Source: UMGS755 sp045602005
Lineage (GTDB): Bacteria; Bacillota; Clostridia; UBA1381; UBA9506
Reading direction: 5' to 3'
Assembly (NCBI GenBank): GCA_045602005.1
Contig: JAZSAS010000043.1
Coordinates: 1 to 21,895, forward strand
DNA: 21,895 nt
The translations under genes and the position numbers were made by a program. Below the pieces are notes generated by a model that did not search any database, was not told the origin of the DNA, and worked only from the letters and a program-made list of their open reading frames with translations. Within the stretch, counting starts at the first letter, position 1, and each line of letters begins with the position of its first letter. Positions 14,765 to 21,755 of this stretch are shown here, in pieces.

Positions 14765-15901
14765 TCAAGAAAAGTTCAACAGCTTTTCAAACATTTTCCT
14801 GAAATTTTCGGTCAGCCCCGGCTTTGGCGGTTCCTGATAGGCAATATCAACACCGGTCAGTAAGTCCATCTCGCACACAACTTTTCCGTCATAGCTGATT
14901 CTCAATTTTCCCACGGGTGTTCCGGCTGTTACCGGTGCTTCTATTTCAGCAGGCAGCATATAATCAAGTTTCACCTTGCTGAGCCCCTCTTTTCCGTCCA
15001 ATGCAATGTAGAAGTCTTCTGCGGCTAACAGCTCTACCGTTTTGCTGCTGCCGTTGATAATGGGAATGTTTTTTAGAACCATGTCCTTCATCACCAAGGG
15101 TCGGGCAGAAACAGAGGAAAAGGCATAATCTAACATGTTGGTGTGGTCATTCCAGTCATTAGGCGCATTGAGCGTGACACAAATCACGGTCATGTGGTCA
15201 CGGGTGGCAGCAGACACCAGACACCGGCCTGTTTTTTTTGTAAAACCGGTTTTCACACCAATGCAACCGGCATATAGCGATAAAAGCTTGTTATGGTTGG
15301 AAAAGGCACGAGCCTTACTTTCAGCACTTGCCGGAACACTTTTTCGTTTGGTGGATACAATTTCAGAAAAAGTAGGATTCAAAAGAGCCTCACGGGTAAT
15401 TAAAGCCAGGTCGTAGGCTGTTGTGTAGTGCCCCTCGGCATCGAGACCATTGGGGTTTTGAAAGGCTGTGTTTTTAACACCCAGACGATGGGCACGCTCT
15501 GTCATCATTTTTGCAAAGTTATCTACACTGCCGCCTACATGTTCGGCAATGGCAATGGCTGCATCGTTGCCTGATTCCAGCATTAAACCATAAAGCAGGG
15601 TCTCCATGGAAAGGGATTCTCCGGCTGAAAGATAAATGCTGGAGCCTTCTGTTCCGGCAGCGTTGGCGCTAACGGTGACCATTTCCTCCGGACTGGCATG
15701 CTCCAGTGCCACAAGTGCTGTCATGATTTTGGTGGTGCTTGCCATGGAGTGAGTGCTGTAAGCATTTTTTTCATACAAAACTCTGCCGGTTCTGGCATCA
15801 ATTGCACAAGCAAACTGTGCCGACACTGAAAGTGCCCTGACTGGTGTTGTCCATAGCGGAATCAGCAGCATGCATAAAACAAGAGAAAAGAATTTTTTCA
15901 C
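14765..15901 (-). CDS. D-alanyl-D-alanine carboxypeptidase (DacF/DacB type)
   Basis: A 378-residue secreted S11 peptidase. It has an N-terminal signal peptide (cleavage probably near ALS, residues 23-25). The SxxK is STTK (S55, K58), the SxN is SGN (S108-N110) and the KTG is at K215-G217. A C-terminal beta domain (about 260-360) and an amphipathic tail ENFRKMFEKLLNFS should hold it to the outer membrane surface. It trims the terminal D-Ala from peptidoglycan stem peptides. The start is GTG with GGGAG upstream. A possible -10 (TATAAT on the minus strand, 15940-15935) has no good -35. In bacilli the dacB gene adjoins spmA, spmB and rluB; here rluB follows directly and the spm genes are absent. 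Confidence 0.92.
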   Translation of the reverse strand: MKKFFSLVLCMLLIPLWTTPVRALSVSAQFACAIDARTGRVLYEKNAYSTHSMASTTKIMTALVALEHASPEEMVTVSANAAGTEGSSIYLSAGESLSMETLLYGLMLESGNDAAIAIAEHVGGSVDNFAKMMTERAHRLGVKNTAFQNPNGLDAEGHYTTAYDLALITREALLNPTFSEIVSTKRKSVPASAESKARAFSNHNKLLSLYAGCIGVKTGFTKKTGRCLVSAATRDHMTVICVTLNAPNDWNDHTNMLDYAFSSVSARPLVMKDMVLKNIPIINGSSKTVELLAAEDFYIALDGKEGLSKVKLDYMLPAEIEAPVTAGTPVGKLRISYDGKVVCEMDLLTGVDIAYQEPPKPGLTENFRKMFEKLLNFS

Positions 15902-15971
15902 AAAAAGCGCTCCCTTCAGGGATGGTTTCTTTTAATTATATGAAAAAAATTTAAACAAAATGAAAAAAAGT

Positions 15972-15997
15972 GTTTAAAGTGGGAAAAAGGCGGGTAT
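15972..15997 (+). promoter_or_regulatory. Sigma-B-type promoter of hpf
   Basis: GTTTAA (15972-15977), 14 bases, then GGGTAT (15992-15997). This matches the sigma-B consensus (GTTTAA, 12-14 bases, GGGWAW) at every position. The orthologous gene of Bacillus subtilis is known to be controlled by general-stress sigma-B and by sigma-H. Related sporulation factors (sigma-F/G) read similar boxes, so which factor acts here is not settled. Confidence 0.68.
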
Positions 15998-16006
15998 ATC
16001 TTAATT

Positions 16007-16023
16007 ACAGGAGGAAATCCTGT
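16007..16023 (+). promoter_or_regulatory. Small hairpin at the 5' end of the hpf leader
   Basis: ACAGGA (16007-16012) pairs with TCCTGT (16018-16023) around a GGAAA loop, near the predicted transcript start (about 16004). It contains an AGGAGG that is not the gene's ribosome site. It may stabilise the mRNA; this is inference. Confidence 0.4.
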
Positions 16024-16049
16024 TCTAATACATAAAGGAGTGGATCTTC

Positions 16050-16586
16050 ATGAAAATTACAATGACCGGAAAACAAATCGAATTAACATCTGCCTTAAAA
16101 GATCGAATCACCGAGCGCTTTTCTAAGCTGGACCGATATTTTCACAAGGAAACAGAGGCTTCTGTCACCCTTTCTGTTCAACGTGAAAAACAGGTTGTTG
16201 AAGCAACGGTCTACTCAAGCAATTTAATGGTTCGTGTGGAAGAAGCAACAGACGATATGTATGTGAGCATTGACAATGCAGTAGATATTTTAGAGCGTCA
16301 GCTCAGAAAACATAAAACCAGAATTGAAAAGAAACTGAAGAAAGACACTTTCGATGCTGCAACATTGGAGCAAATTCCTTTTGGCGAGGCTGTGGAGGAG
16401 GAAACAGAGTTTAAAATTGTTCGCACCAAGCGATTTGCAACCAAACCCATGAGCCCAGAGGAGGCGATTTTGCAGATGAATTTGCTGGGTCATCAGTTCT
16501 ATATTTTCAACAATGCTGACACCGGCGAAACCAATCTGGTTTACAAAAGAAAGAACGGCGACTACGGCTTGATTGAATTGATTTAA
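16050..16586 (+). CDS. hpf: Long-form ribosome hibernation promoting factor
   Basis: A 178-residue long HPF. The N-terminal S30AE domain (1 to about 100: MKITMTGKQIELTSALKDRI, DRYFHKE, the basic LERQLRKHKTRIEKKLKK helix) binds the 30S decoding region. The C-terminal dimerisation domain (about 120-178: VRTKRFATKPMSPEEAILQMNLLGHQFYIF to the NGDYGLIEL end) joins two ribosomes into a 100S dimer. The protein stores inactive ribosomes in stationary phase or stress. AAAGGAGTGGATC precedes the ATG. The promoter upstream looks sigma-B-like, consistent with stress induction. The gene is monocistronic, closed by a long hairpin. Confidence 0.97.
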   Translation: MKITMTGKQIELTSALKDRITERFSKLDRYFHKETEASVTLSVQREKQVVEATVYSSNLMVRVEEATDDMYVSIDNAVDILERQLRKHKTRIEKKLKKDTFDAATLEQIPFGEAVEEETEFKIVRTKRFATKPMSPEEAILQMNLLGHQFYIFNNADTGETNLVYKRKNGDYGLIELI

Positions 16587-16607
16587 TTATTAAACGGCAA
16601 CTAAAAC

Positions 16608-16673
16608 GGGACTGTCAAGTAGCTGCAACCAAAAAAACTTTATTTGGTTTTAGCTCAAGTGACGGTCCCTTTT
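16608..16673 (+). terminator. Long branched-stem hairpin after hpf
   Basis: GGGACTGTCA (16608-16617) pairs with TGACGGTCCC (16660-16669, one G-U). Inside, AGCT (16621-16624) pairs with AGCT (16652-16655) and AACCAAA (16627-16633) with TTTGGTT (16643-16649). TTTT follows. It can terminate hpf, but it is much longer and more elaborate than the other terminators here and may instead be a repeated mobile or structural element. Confidence 0.75.
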
Positions 16674-16674
16674 A

Positions 16675-16698
16675 GGCGGGTAAAAAAATTTGCCCGCC
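16675..16698 (+). promoter_or_regulatory. Second hairpin just upstream of cysK ribosome site
   Basis: GGCGGGTAAA (16675-16684) pairs with TTTGCCCGCC (16689-16698) around A4. It ends 8 bases before the GGAG of cysK and lacks a T run. It might be a second terminator, an mRNA stabiliser, or a control on cysK. Confidence 0.5.
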
Positions 16699-16718
16699 TT
16701 AACATAGGAGTGATTTTT

Positions 16719-17651
16719 TTGTCAAACATTTATACCTCGGTAGAAGAGCTTATCGGCAAAACCCCTTTGCTGGAGCTTGTGCACATAGAAAAATCTCTGG
16801 GTTTACATGGGAAAATTCTTGTAAAGCTTGAGTGCTTTAATCCGGCAGGTTCAGTCAAAGACAGGGCGGCGAAAGCCATGCTTGATGAGGCAGAGAAAGC
16901 AGGTAAATTGAACTCAAACTCAGTGATTATTGAGCCAACCAGCGGCAACACGGGCATTGGCCTTGCGGCTGTTGCAGCGTCGAGAGGTTACCGGCTTATT
17001 ATTGTTATGCCTGAAACCATGTCTATAGAGCGCAGACAGTTGATGGGTGCTTATGGAGCTGAGCTGGTGCTTACAGAGGGTGCCAAAGGCATGACGGGTG
17101 CCATTGAAAAAGCAGAGGCACTGGCAAAGGAAATTCCAAATAGTTTTATTCCCGGTCAATTTGAAAACCCTGCTAACGCCATGGCACACTTTGAAACAAC
17201 CGGTCCGGAGATTTATGAAGATACTGATGGTAAGGTTGACATTTTTGTGGCAGGCGTTGGAACTGGAGGCACGATTACAGGGGTTGGAGCTTACCTAAAA
17301 TCAAAAAATCCTGACGTGAAGATTGTTGCGGTTGAACCGGCAGATTCAGCCGTTTTGTCTGGCGGCACTGCCGGACCGCATAAGTTACAGGGTATTGGTG
17401 CCGGATTTGTGCCGGCGGTTTTAGATACAGAGATTTATAATGAAATTATCACAGTAAACAGTGACGATGCTTTCCAATCAGCCAGACTCATTGGAAAAGA
17501 GGAAGGTATTTTGGTGGGTATTTCCTCCGGTGCGGCAGCATGGGCGGCCATGGAGCTTGCCAAAAAACCGGAAAACGCAGGGAAAACCATTGTGGCATTG
17601 TTGCCGGATACGGGAGACAGATATCTGTCAACAACACTGTTTTCTGACTAA
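16719..17651 (+). CDS. cysK: Cysteine synthase (O-acetylserine thiol-lyase)
   Basis: A 310-residue fold-type II PLP enzyme, normal length for CysK. PLP lysine K47 is in NPAGSVKDRAAK. The substrate loop is PTSGNTGIG, the phosphate-binding loop is GTGGTITG, and SSGAAAWAA and LLPDTGDRYLST are near the end. It makes cysteine from O-acetylserine and sulfide. The start is TTG at 16719 with GGAG 8 bases upstream; longer in-frame extensions would run through the upstream hairpin. No cysE is nearby. The hairpins before it may regulate it. Cysteine made here could feed the desulfurase-like enzyme at 19471-20604, though they are not in one operon. Confidence 0.95.
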   Translation: MSNIYTSVEELIGKTPLLELVHIEKSLGLHGKILVKLECFNPAGSVKDRAAKAMLDEAEKAGKLNSNSVIIEPTSGNTGIGLAAVAASRGYRLIIVMPETMSIERRQLMGAYGAELVLTEGAKGMTGAIEKAEALAKEIPNSFIPGQFENPANAMAHFETTGPEIYEDTDGKVDIFVAGVGTGGTITGVGAYLKSKNPDVKIVAVEPADSAVLSGGTAGPHKLQGIGAGFVPAVLDTEIYNEIITVNSDDAFQSARLIGKEEGILVGISSGAAAWAAMELAKKPENAGKTIVALLPDTGDRYLSTTLFSD

Positions 17652-17730
17652 AAGCAATTTATAAAACAGGAATTGATGCAGGTGAGGATGAGCATACTAA
17701 GATTAAACCTATTTTGCCAAGGAGTTGCTC

Positions 17731-19041
17731 ATGAAACAATCTGTATGGATGGAAACGGTAGTGTTACCCCGATTTGAAAGCTTACAGCAGGACGCAAAGA
17801 CCGACGTTTTAATCATAGGCGGCGGTTTGTGCGGCCTGCTTTGTGCTTATTACCTTCAACAATCCGGCGTGGATTATATTTTGTTGGAGGGGAGCCGGAT
17901 TGCTTCCGGCACAACTGGATATACCACAGCAAAAATTACCTCTCAGCATAGCCTGATTTACGATAAACTGATTCAAAGCTACGGAACAGAAAAGGCCCAG
18001 ATGTACTTGTGTGCCAATCAGAAGGCGCTGGAGGAATATAAACAGTTATGTCGGCATATTGACTGTGATTTTGAAACAAAAGATGCCTATACCTATTCAT
18101 TGACTGACAGAGAAAAAATCGAGGCAGAGGTTCGTGCTGCTATCAGTCTGGGCTGTCAGGCAGAATTTACAGAAAATTTGCCTCTGCCTTTCCAAACGAA
18201 AGGTGCAGTTTGCTTTCGGGAACAGGCGCAGTTTCATCCGCTAACATTCATTGGAGAAATTACCAAGGGTTTGCATATTTATGAAAACACCCTTGTTCGT
18301 GAAATTATGCCCGATGGGGTTCAGGTCAACGGCAAAACTGTGAAAGCAAAGCGCATCATTGTGGCCACGCACTTTCCCTTTCTCAATAAGCACGGCAGCT
18401 ATTTTTTAAAGCTGTATCAACATCGTTCTTATGTATCTGCTTTTGAAAATGCTCCTGACCTTGGCGGCATGTATGTGGACGAAAATCAGTCTGGACTATC
18501 CTTCAGAAATCACCATAATCTTTTGTTGATTGGTGGTAGCAGTCACCGCACAGGTAAGACAAGCAAAGCATGGAAACCCCTTCAGGCATTTGCCGGTGAG
18601 CATTATCCTGAGGCAAAGCTTCGGTATGAATGGGCAACCCAGGACTGTATGAGTTTAGATGGGATTCCTTATATTGGCCACTATTCCGGCCGAACACCTA
18701 ATTTGTTTGTGGCTTCTGGTTTTAACAAGTGGGGCATGACCTCTTCTATGGTGGCAGCGATGATTTTGTGTGACATGGTGCAGGAGAGGAAAAACGAGTT
18801 TGCCCAGGTGTTTTCACCTCAAAGAAGCATTTTAAAACCGCAGCTTTTGGTGAATGGCTTTGAATCTGTCACGAATCTTTTAACACCCACATCCAAACGT
18901 TGTCCTCATCTTGGTTGTGCCCTAAAATGGAACAAAGCGGAGCATTCCTGGGATTGTCCCTGCCATGGCTCCAGATTCAATGAAGATGGTGAGTTGATTC
19001 ATAATCCGGCTACGGGAGATGCAAACATCAAAAAGGAATAA
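17731..19041 (+). CDS. FAD-dependent oxidoreductase with C-terminal Rieske domain
   Basis: A 436-residue fusion. An N-terminal DAO-type FAD domain has the dinucleotide motif IIGGGLCGLLCA (about 28-39) and SGTTGYTTAKI. Near residue 310 lies DGIPYIG, typical of the FAD end of DAO enzymes. A Rieske [2Fe-2S] domain occupies the last 50 residues, with box 1 CPHLGC (C391, H393) and box 2 CPCHGS (C409, H412). The extra cysteines C396 and C411 match the disulfide pair of classical Rieske proteins. The ATG at 17731 has AAGGAG 7 bases upstream. The fusion family exists in other bacteria but its substrate is not known. It lies 79 bases after cysK with no terminator seen. Confidence 0.9.
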   Translation: MKQSVWMETVVLPRFESLQQDAKTDVLIIGGGLCGLLCAYYLQQSGVDYILLEGSRIASGTTGYTTAKITSQHSLIYDKLIQSYGTEKAQMYLCANQKALEEYKQLCRHIDCDFETKDAYTYSLTDREKIEAEVRAAISLGCQAEFTENLPLPFQTKGAVCFREQAQFHPLTFIGEITKGLHIYENTLVREIMPDGVQVNGKTVKAKRIIVATHFPFLNKHGSYFLKLYQHRSYVSAFENAPDLGGMYVDENQSGLSFRNHHNLLLIGGSSHRTGKTSKAWKPLQAFAGEHYPEAKLRYEWATQDCMSLDGIPYIGHYSGRTPNLFVASGFNKWGMTSSMVAAMILCDMVQERKNEFAQVFSPQRSILKPQLLVNGFESVTNLLTPTSKRCPHLGCALKWNKAEHSWDCPCHGSRFNEDGELIHNPATGDANIKKE

Positions 19042-19066
19042 TAGAAATGCCTTGTGATGTAAGAGA

Positions 19067-19097
19067 GGGAAGTCTAACGCTGTGATTTAGGCTTCCC
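19067..19097 (+). terminator. Weak hairpin after the FAD-Rieske gene
   Basis: GGGAAG (19067-19072) pairs with CTTCCC (19092-19097) around a 19-base loop, with no clear T run. It is the only terminator candidate for the plus-strand gene ending at 19041, and a poor one. Confidence 0.35.
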
Positions 19098-19159
19098 AGT
19101 CTATTTAACTATATCTCTAACCATGACTATAAGAGTATATATTTTTCAGCATAAAGAAA

Positions 19160-19185
19160 CACTCTGCAGCTTTGACTGCAGAGTG
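19160..19185 (-). terminator. Terminator of the desulfurase-DUF1540 operon
   Basis: A perfect 10-bp stem (CACTCTGCAG with its complement, 19160-19169 and 19176-19185) and a 6-base loop. On the minus strand TTTCTTTATG follows. It lies 8 bases past the stop of the DUF1540 gene. It can also act on the plus strand, weakly. Confidence 0.85.
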
Positions 19186-19193
19186 CCCTTGTT

Positions 19194-19361
19194 TTAGGAG
19201 GTTTTCTTTTTAAAAGACTTACAATCCGTACACTGCATTTCGGTGGGATTCATTTCGTGGGTACCCACAGTAATGGAATCCAACGTGCAATACTGCTCGC
19301 TGCAGTCGTTATAGGTGCACTGTTCAACTGTGCACTTAATGGTTTGTTTTCCGGCGTTCAT
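19194..19361 (-). CDS. DUF1540 small cysteine-rich protein
   Basis: A 55-residue open frame with AAAGGAG 8 bases before its ATG and a terminator right after. The peptide opens MNAGKQTIKCTVEQCTYND and ends CTDCKSFKKKTS. Six cysteines (C10, C15, C20, C25, C44, C47) in the spacing CxxxxCxxxxCxxxxC ... CxxC match the DUF1540 family, found mainly in Clostridia and probably metal-binding. Its function is not known. It lies 109 bases downstream of the cysteine desulfurase-like gene on the same strand; the gap has two small hairpins (19380-19396, 19399-19414), so it may be cotranscribed or have its own promoter. A plus-strand reading frame over the same bases has no such support. Confidence 0.85.
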   Translation of the reverse strand: MNAGKQTIKCTVEQCTYNDCSEQYCTLDSITVGTHEMNPTEMQCTDCKSFKKKTS

Positions 19362-19470
19362 CCAGATAGCTCCTTTCCCACAGCCTCTTGGGCTGTATGG
19401 TCTTTTTTAAGACCTGTTTCTTCTTTTTTCTTTTTCGTGCCTGACATTATTTTGTGCCGGATGCGTGATT

Positions 19471-20604
19471 TTATACGCCTTTTTGTGCAATTTGATTCAT
19501 GGCAAAAGCTGCGTGGTCAAGCTCTTGTTTTTTTGTGAAATACCCTAGGCTGAATCGAACACAACCGGTGGCAAGTGTGCCCAGTGAATTGTGTGCTGCA
19601 GGCGAGCAGTGCAACCCGGCACGAACGGCAATGCCGTAATTTTGGCTGAGTGCATCAGCAACAGCAATTGCATCCATGTCTTGAATATTCAATGCAAGAA
19701 CGCCGGTACGGTTGCGGCTTCCATATATTTTAACTTTTGGAATATTCCTTATTTTTTCTTCAAAATAGTCAAGCAGCATGGATTCATGACCAAAAATAGC
19801 ATTTGTGCCTTCTCTTAAAATAAAGTCCGCAGCAGCTCCCAGTCCTGCAATAGCCGGAACATTCTGGGTGCCGCTTTCCAAACGGTCGGGCAGCTCTTCC
19901 GGCTGATATAACAGCTCTGACTGGCTGCCGGTGCCTCCCTCTGTCAGGGTTTTCAGGTTAACTCCCTCCCGCACATATAGTCCGCCTGTGCCCTGAGGTC
20001 CGTAGAGTCCCTTATGACCAGGAAAAGCCAATAAGTCAAGACAGTCAGCATCAATGCTTAAAACGCCGGCACTTTGGGCAGCATCCACCATGAAAAAAGT
20101 GCCCGGACGGCGAACCAATCGGCCGATAGCGGCAATATCATAGTAATTGCCGCATACATTAGAGGCGTGAGTACAAATAACAAGGCGGGTGTTGGGCCTT
20201 AGCGCCCGTTGAAAATCTTCGGGATTCAGATGCCCGTCTGCATCTGTGTGAACAAGGGTATAATCAATGAGACCTCTGCGTTTTAATTCTGCCAAAGGAC
20301 GCAAAACGGAGTTGTGTTCCATGGAACTGGCCACAACGTGGTCACCCCAGCCAAGAACACCTTTGATGCCGGCGTTTAAGGCACCTGTGGTGTTTGGGAA
20401 AAAGGCTAATCTTTCAGGAGAACCAATGTGAAATAGCCGGCACAGCTTTTCTCTTGTTTCATACACCAGTTCGCCTGCCCGCACAGCCAGAGAATGGCCG
20501 CCCCGGCCTGGGTTGGCGCTTTGGTGTATCATGGTGTGGTAAACGGTTTGATAGACTTGTGGCGGCTTGATAAATGAGGTTGCCGCATAGTCGAGATAAA
20601 TCAT
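19471..20604 (-). CDS. Cysteine desulfurase-like aminotransferase class V
   Basis: A 377-residue PLP enzyme of the cysteine desulfurase/SufS-like superfamily, closest in look to the EF2568 group (TIGR01977). The N-terminus is YLDYAATSFIKPP. PLP contacts are H97, D174, Q177 and the Schiff-base lysine K198 in FPGHKGLYGPQG. A cysteine in the active-site loop, GLHCSP (near residue 333), is where the persulfide would form, and GCVRFSLGYF ends the fold. It probably transfers sulfur from cysteine. No NifU/IscU partner lies adjacent, so the acceptor is unknown. AAGGTTGAT precedes the ATG. A DUF1540 gene follows on the same strand. Confidence 0.88.
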   Translation of the reverse strand: MIYLDYAATSFIKPPQVYQTVYHTMIHQSANPGRGGHSLAVRAGELVYETREKLCRLFHIGSPERLAFFPNTTGALNAGIKGVLGWGDHVVASSMEHNSVLRPLAELKRRGLIDYTLVHTDADGHLNPEDFQRALRPNTRLVICTHASNVCGNYYDIAAIGRLVRRPGTFFMVDAAQSAGVLSIDADCLDLLAFPGHKGLYGPQGTGGLYVREGVNLKTLTEGGTGSQSELLYQPEELPDRLESGTQNVPAIAGLGAAADFILREGTNAIFGHESMLLDYFEEKIRNIPKVKIYGSRNRTGVLALNIQDMDAIAVADALSQNYGIAVRAGLHCSPAAHNSLGTLATGCVRFSLGYFTKKQELDHAAFAMNQIAQKGV

Positions 20605-20672
20605 ATTATATCAACCTTTCTGATCATAGGTTTTTTATTTTATATTATGAAGATAAAAACAAAGGGGTGATA

Positions 20673-20702
20673 GTCATTCTTTTATAGTCAGACGCATATA
20701 CT
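20673..20702 (+). promoter_or_regulatory. Sigma-E-like sporulation promoter candidate
   Basis: GTCATTCT (20673-20680), 14 bases, then CATATACT (20695-20702). This resembles the mother-cell sigma-E pattern (about GTCATATT and CATAnnnT) with two mismatches in the -35 box. TATACT alone could also serve sigma-A, but no TTGACA-like box is found 16-18 bases upstream. The transcript would begin about 30 bases before the small-protein cassette. Confidence 0.35.
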
Positions 20703-20739
20703 GTACTGTAACAAAATATCTGGAAGTGAGGGAATTTTC

Positions 20740-20991
20740 ATGTTCAATAAACAAACGTTTGGTCAACTGGAAAAACTGCTTGGAAAAATGAGTCCGGCTC
20801 AAAAGGAAAAGCTGATCGGCATCATGAAAGATGAAGAAAGCTTAAAGAAGGCTATTTCAAGTATTGACCCGCAAAAAGCCAAACAAGCAGTGAAAGACCT
20901 TCATATTAATGGTGTTAAAAATGAAGATTTAGAAAAAATGGCGGAGGAAATCACGAAAAATCCTGACAAAATTAAAGATATTCAAAAGTAA
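20740..20991 (+). CDS. Small charged helical protein, function unknown
   Basis: An 83-residue protein rich in Lys and Glu, with predicted helices throughout (GQLEKLLGKMSPAQKEKLIGIM, then DPQKAKQAVKDL, then EDLEKMAEEITKNPDKIKDI). No cysteine, signal peptide or membrane segment. I do not recognise a named family. GAGGGAA lies 5 bases before the ATG. It is the first of three closely spaced plus-strand small genes with the next start 21 bases after its stop. Confidence 0.75.
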   Translation: MFNKQTFGQLEKLLGKMSPAQKEKLIGIMKDEESLKKAISSIDPQKAKQAVKDLHINGVKNEDLEKMAEEITKNPDKIKDIQK

Positions 20992-21012
20992 TAACGAAGG
21001 GCAGGGGACATC

Positions 21013-21381
21013 ATGAGTGATGACAGCAGCAAACTGCTTGAAAGCCTGATGGGCGCATTGGGTGACAACCCTTCGGAAACATTGGGACAAATGCTTTCAG
21101 CACTATCTGGAGGGACTCAGAAACCGCAAGAGGGAGAGGAAAAACCGCAGGATGCGGGAACCGGCGGTGGATTTGACCTTGATATGCTGATGAAACTGCA
21201 GAGCCTGATGGGGCAGCTAAATCAAAATGAGTCAGATGAGCGCAGTGCATTACTCTCAGCGATTAAACCCTTTTTAAGTGAGGAAAGGCGTCCGCAGATT
21301 GACCAGGCAATTAAGCTTTTAAAGCTTTCGAAGTTAGCTCAAACCGCACAGGAAATGGACCTGTTTAAGAATCTGTTGTAA
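21013..21381 (+). CDS. Small helical protein, second gene of cassette, function unknown
   Basis: A 122-residue protein. An N-terminal helix (LLESLMGALGDNPSETLGQML) is followed by a Gly/Gln/Glu-rich linker (about 33-53). A C-terminal helical part contains DERSALLSAIKPFLSEERR and PQIDQAIKLLKLSKLA. The AxKPFLxExRRPQxDxAIKLLKL pattern looks conserved to me from clostridial hypotheticals, but I cannot assign a name. A GGGG-containing site precedes the ATG. It lies between two other small genes in one apparent operon. Confidence 0.72.
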   Translation: MSDDSSKLLESLMGALGDNPSETLGQMLSALSGGTQKPQEGEEKPQDAGTGGGFDLDMLMKLQSLMGQLNQNESDERSALLSAIKPFLSEERRPQIDQAIKLLKLSKLAQTAQEMDLFKNLL

Positions 21382-21395
21382 GAAAGGCGAAAACC

Positions 21396-21710
21396 ATGGA
21401 AATGAAATACTATAACTCCAGCAACAACTTCCGTGCGCCGATTCCCAGAGAGCCGAAGCCTTATCGGCCGCCGGAACCGGTTAAAGAGGTGGTTATTCCC
21501 CAGGCACCGGAACCGCAAGAGGAAATATCCGTGTCAGATGTTCCAAAAGCCGAGGATATCATAGCAGAGAAAAACAAAAAAACAGAGTTCAGTCAAGACG
21601 ATTTGCTGCTTTTGGGCCTGATTTTTCTTTTGTTATTAAATTCTTGTGATGACTACCTTTTGTTATTGATTTTGGGATATCTATTTATATCCGGCAGAAA
21701 GGGACTATAG
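21396..21710 (+). CDS. Small protein with hydrophobic C-terminal hairpin, function unknown
   Basis: A 104-residue protein. The N-terminal half is Pro/Glu-rich (REPKPYRPPEPVKEV, QAPEPQEE). Then come two short leucine runs, LLLLGLIFLLLL and LLLLILGYLFI, separated by NSCDDY, forming a likely membrane hairpin. It has no signal peptide, so it is probably inserted with the N-terminus in the cytoplasm. AAAGG lies 8 bases before the ATG, which is 15 bases after the previous stop. The stop codon is inside the arm of the downstream hairpin. The family is not recognised; its small-protein neighbours suggest a shared role. Confidence 0.72.
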   Translation: MEMKYYNSSNNFRAPIPREPKPYRPPEPVKEVVIPQAPEPQEEISVSDVPKAEDIIAEKNKKTEFSQDDLLLLGLIFLLLLNSCDDYLLLLILGYLFISGRKGL

Positions 21711-21736
21711 CAAGGTGATTCCGTTGCTATAGTCCC
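21701..21736. terminator. Terminator at end of the small-protein cassette
   Basis: GGGACTATAGCAA (21701-21713) pairs perfectly with 21724-21736 around a 10-base loop. The last codons and the stop of the 104-residue gene lie in the left arm. Only two T follow, so strength is uncertain. The stem also faces the converging insertion-sequence gene. Confidence 0.7.
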
Positions 21737-21755
21737 TTAAATATTATGAGCAACA

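Noticed and set aside
15911..15922. Short hairpin TCCC-TTCA-GGGA over the dac ribosome site
   Set aside because: A four-base-pair stem is too short to argue for control of translation.
16007..16023. A CsrA-type binding site in the hpf leader hairpin
   Set aside because: The ACAGGAGG sequence lacks the exact ACAnGGA spacing in a loop, and no csrA is visible in the window.
16608..16698. A T-box or SAM-type riboswitch before cysK
   Set aside because: No T-box sequence (GGTGGTACCGCG-like) or conserved S-box core is visible, and the block is explained by simple stems.
19257..19538. A 93-codon plus-strand open frame across 19257-19538
   Set aside because: It is opposite the DUF1540 gene and the desulfurase end, has no ribosome site and no recognisable features.
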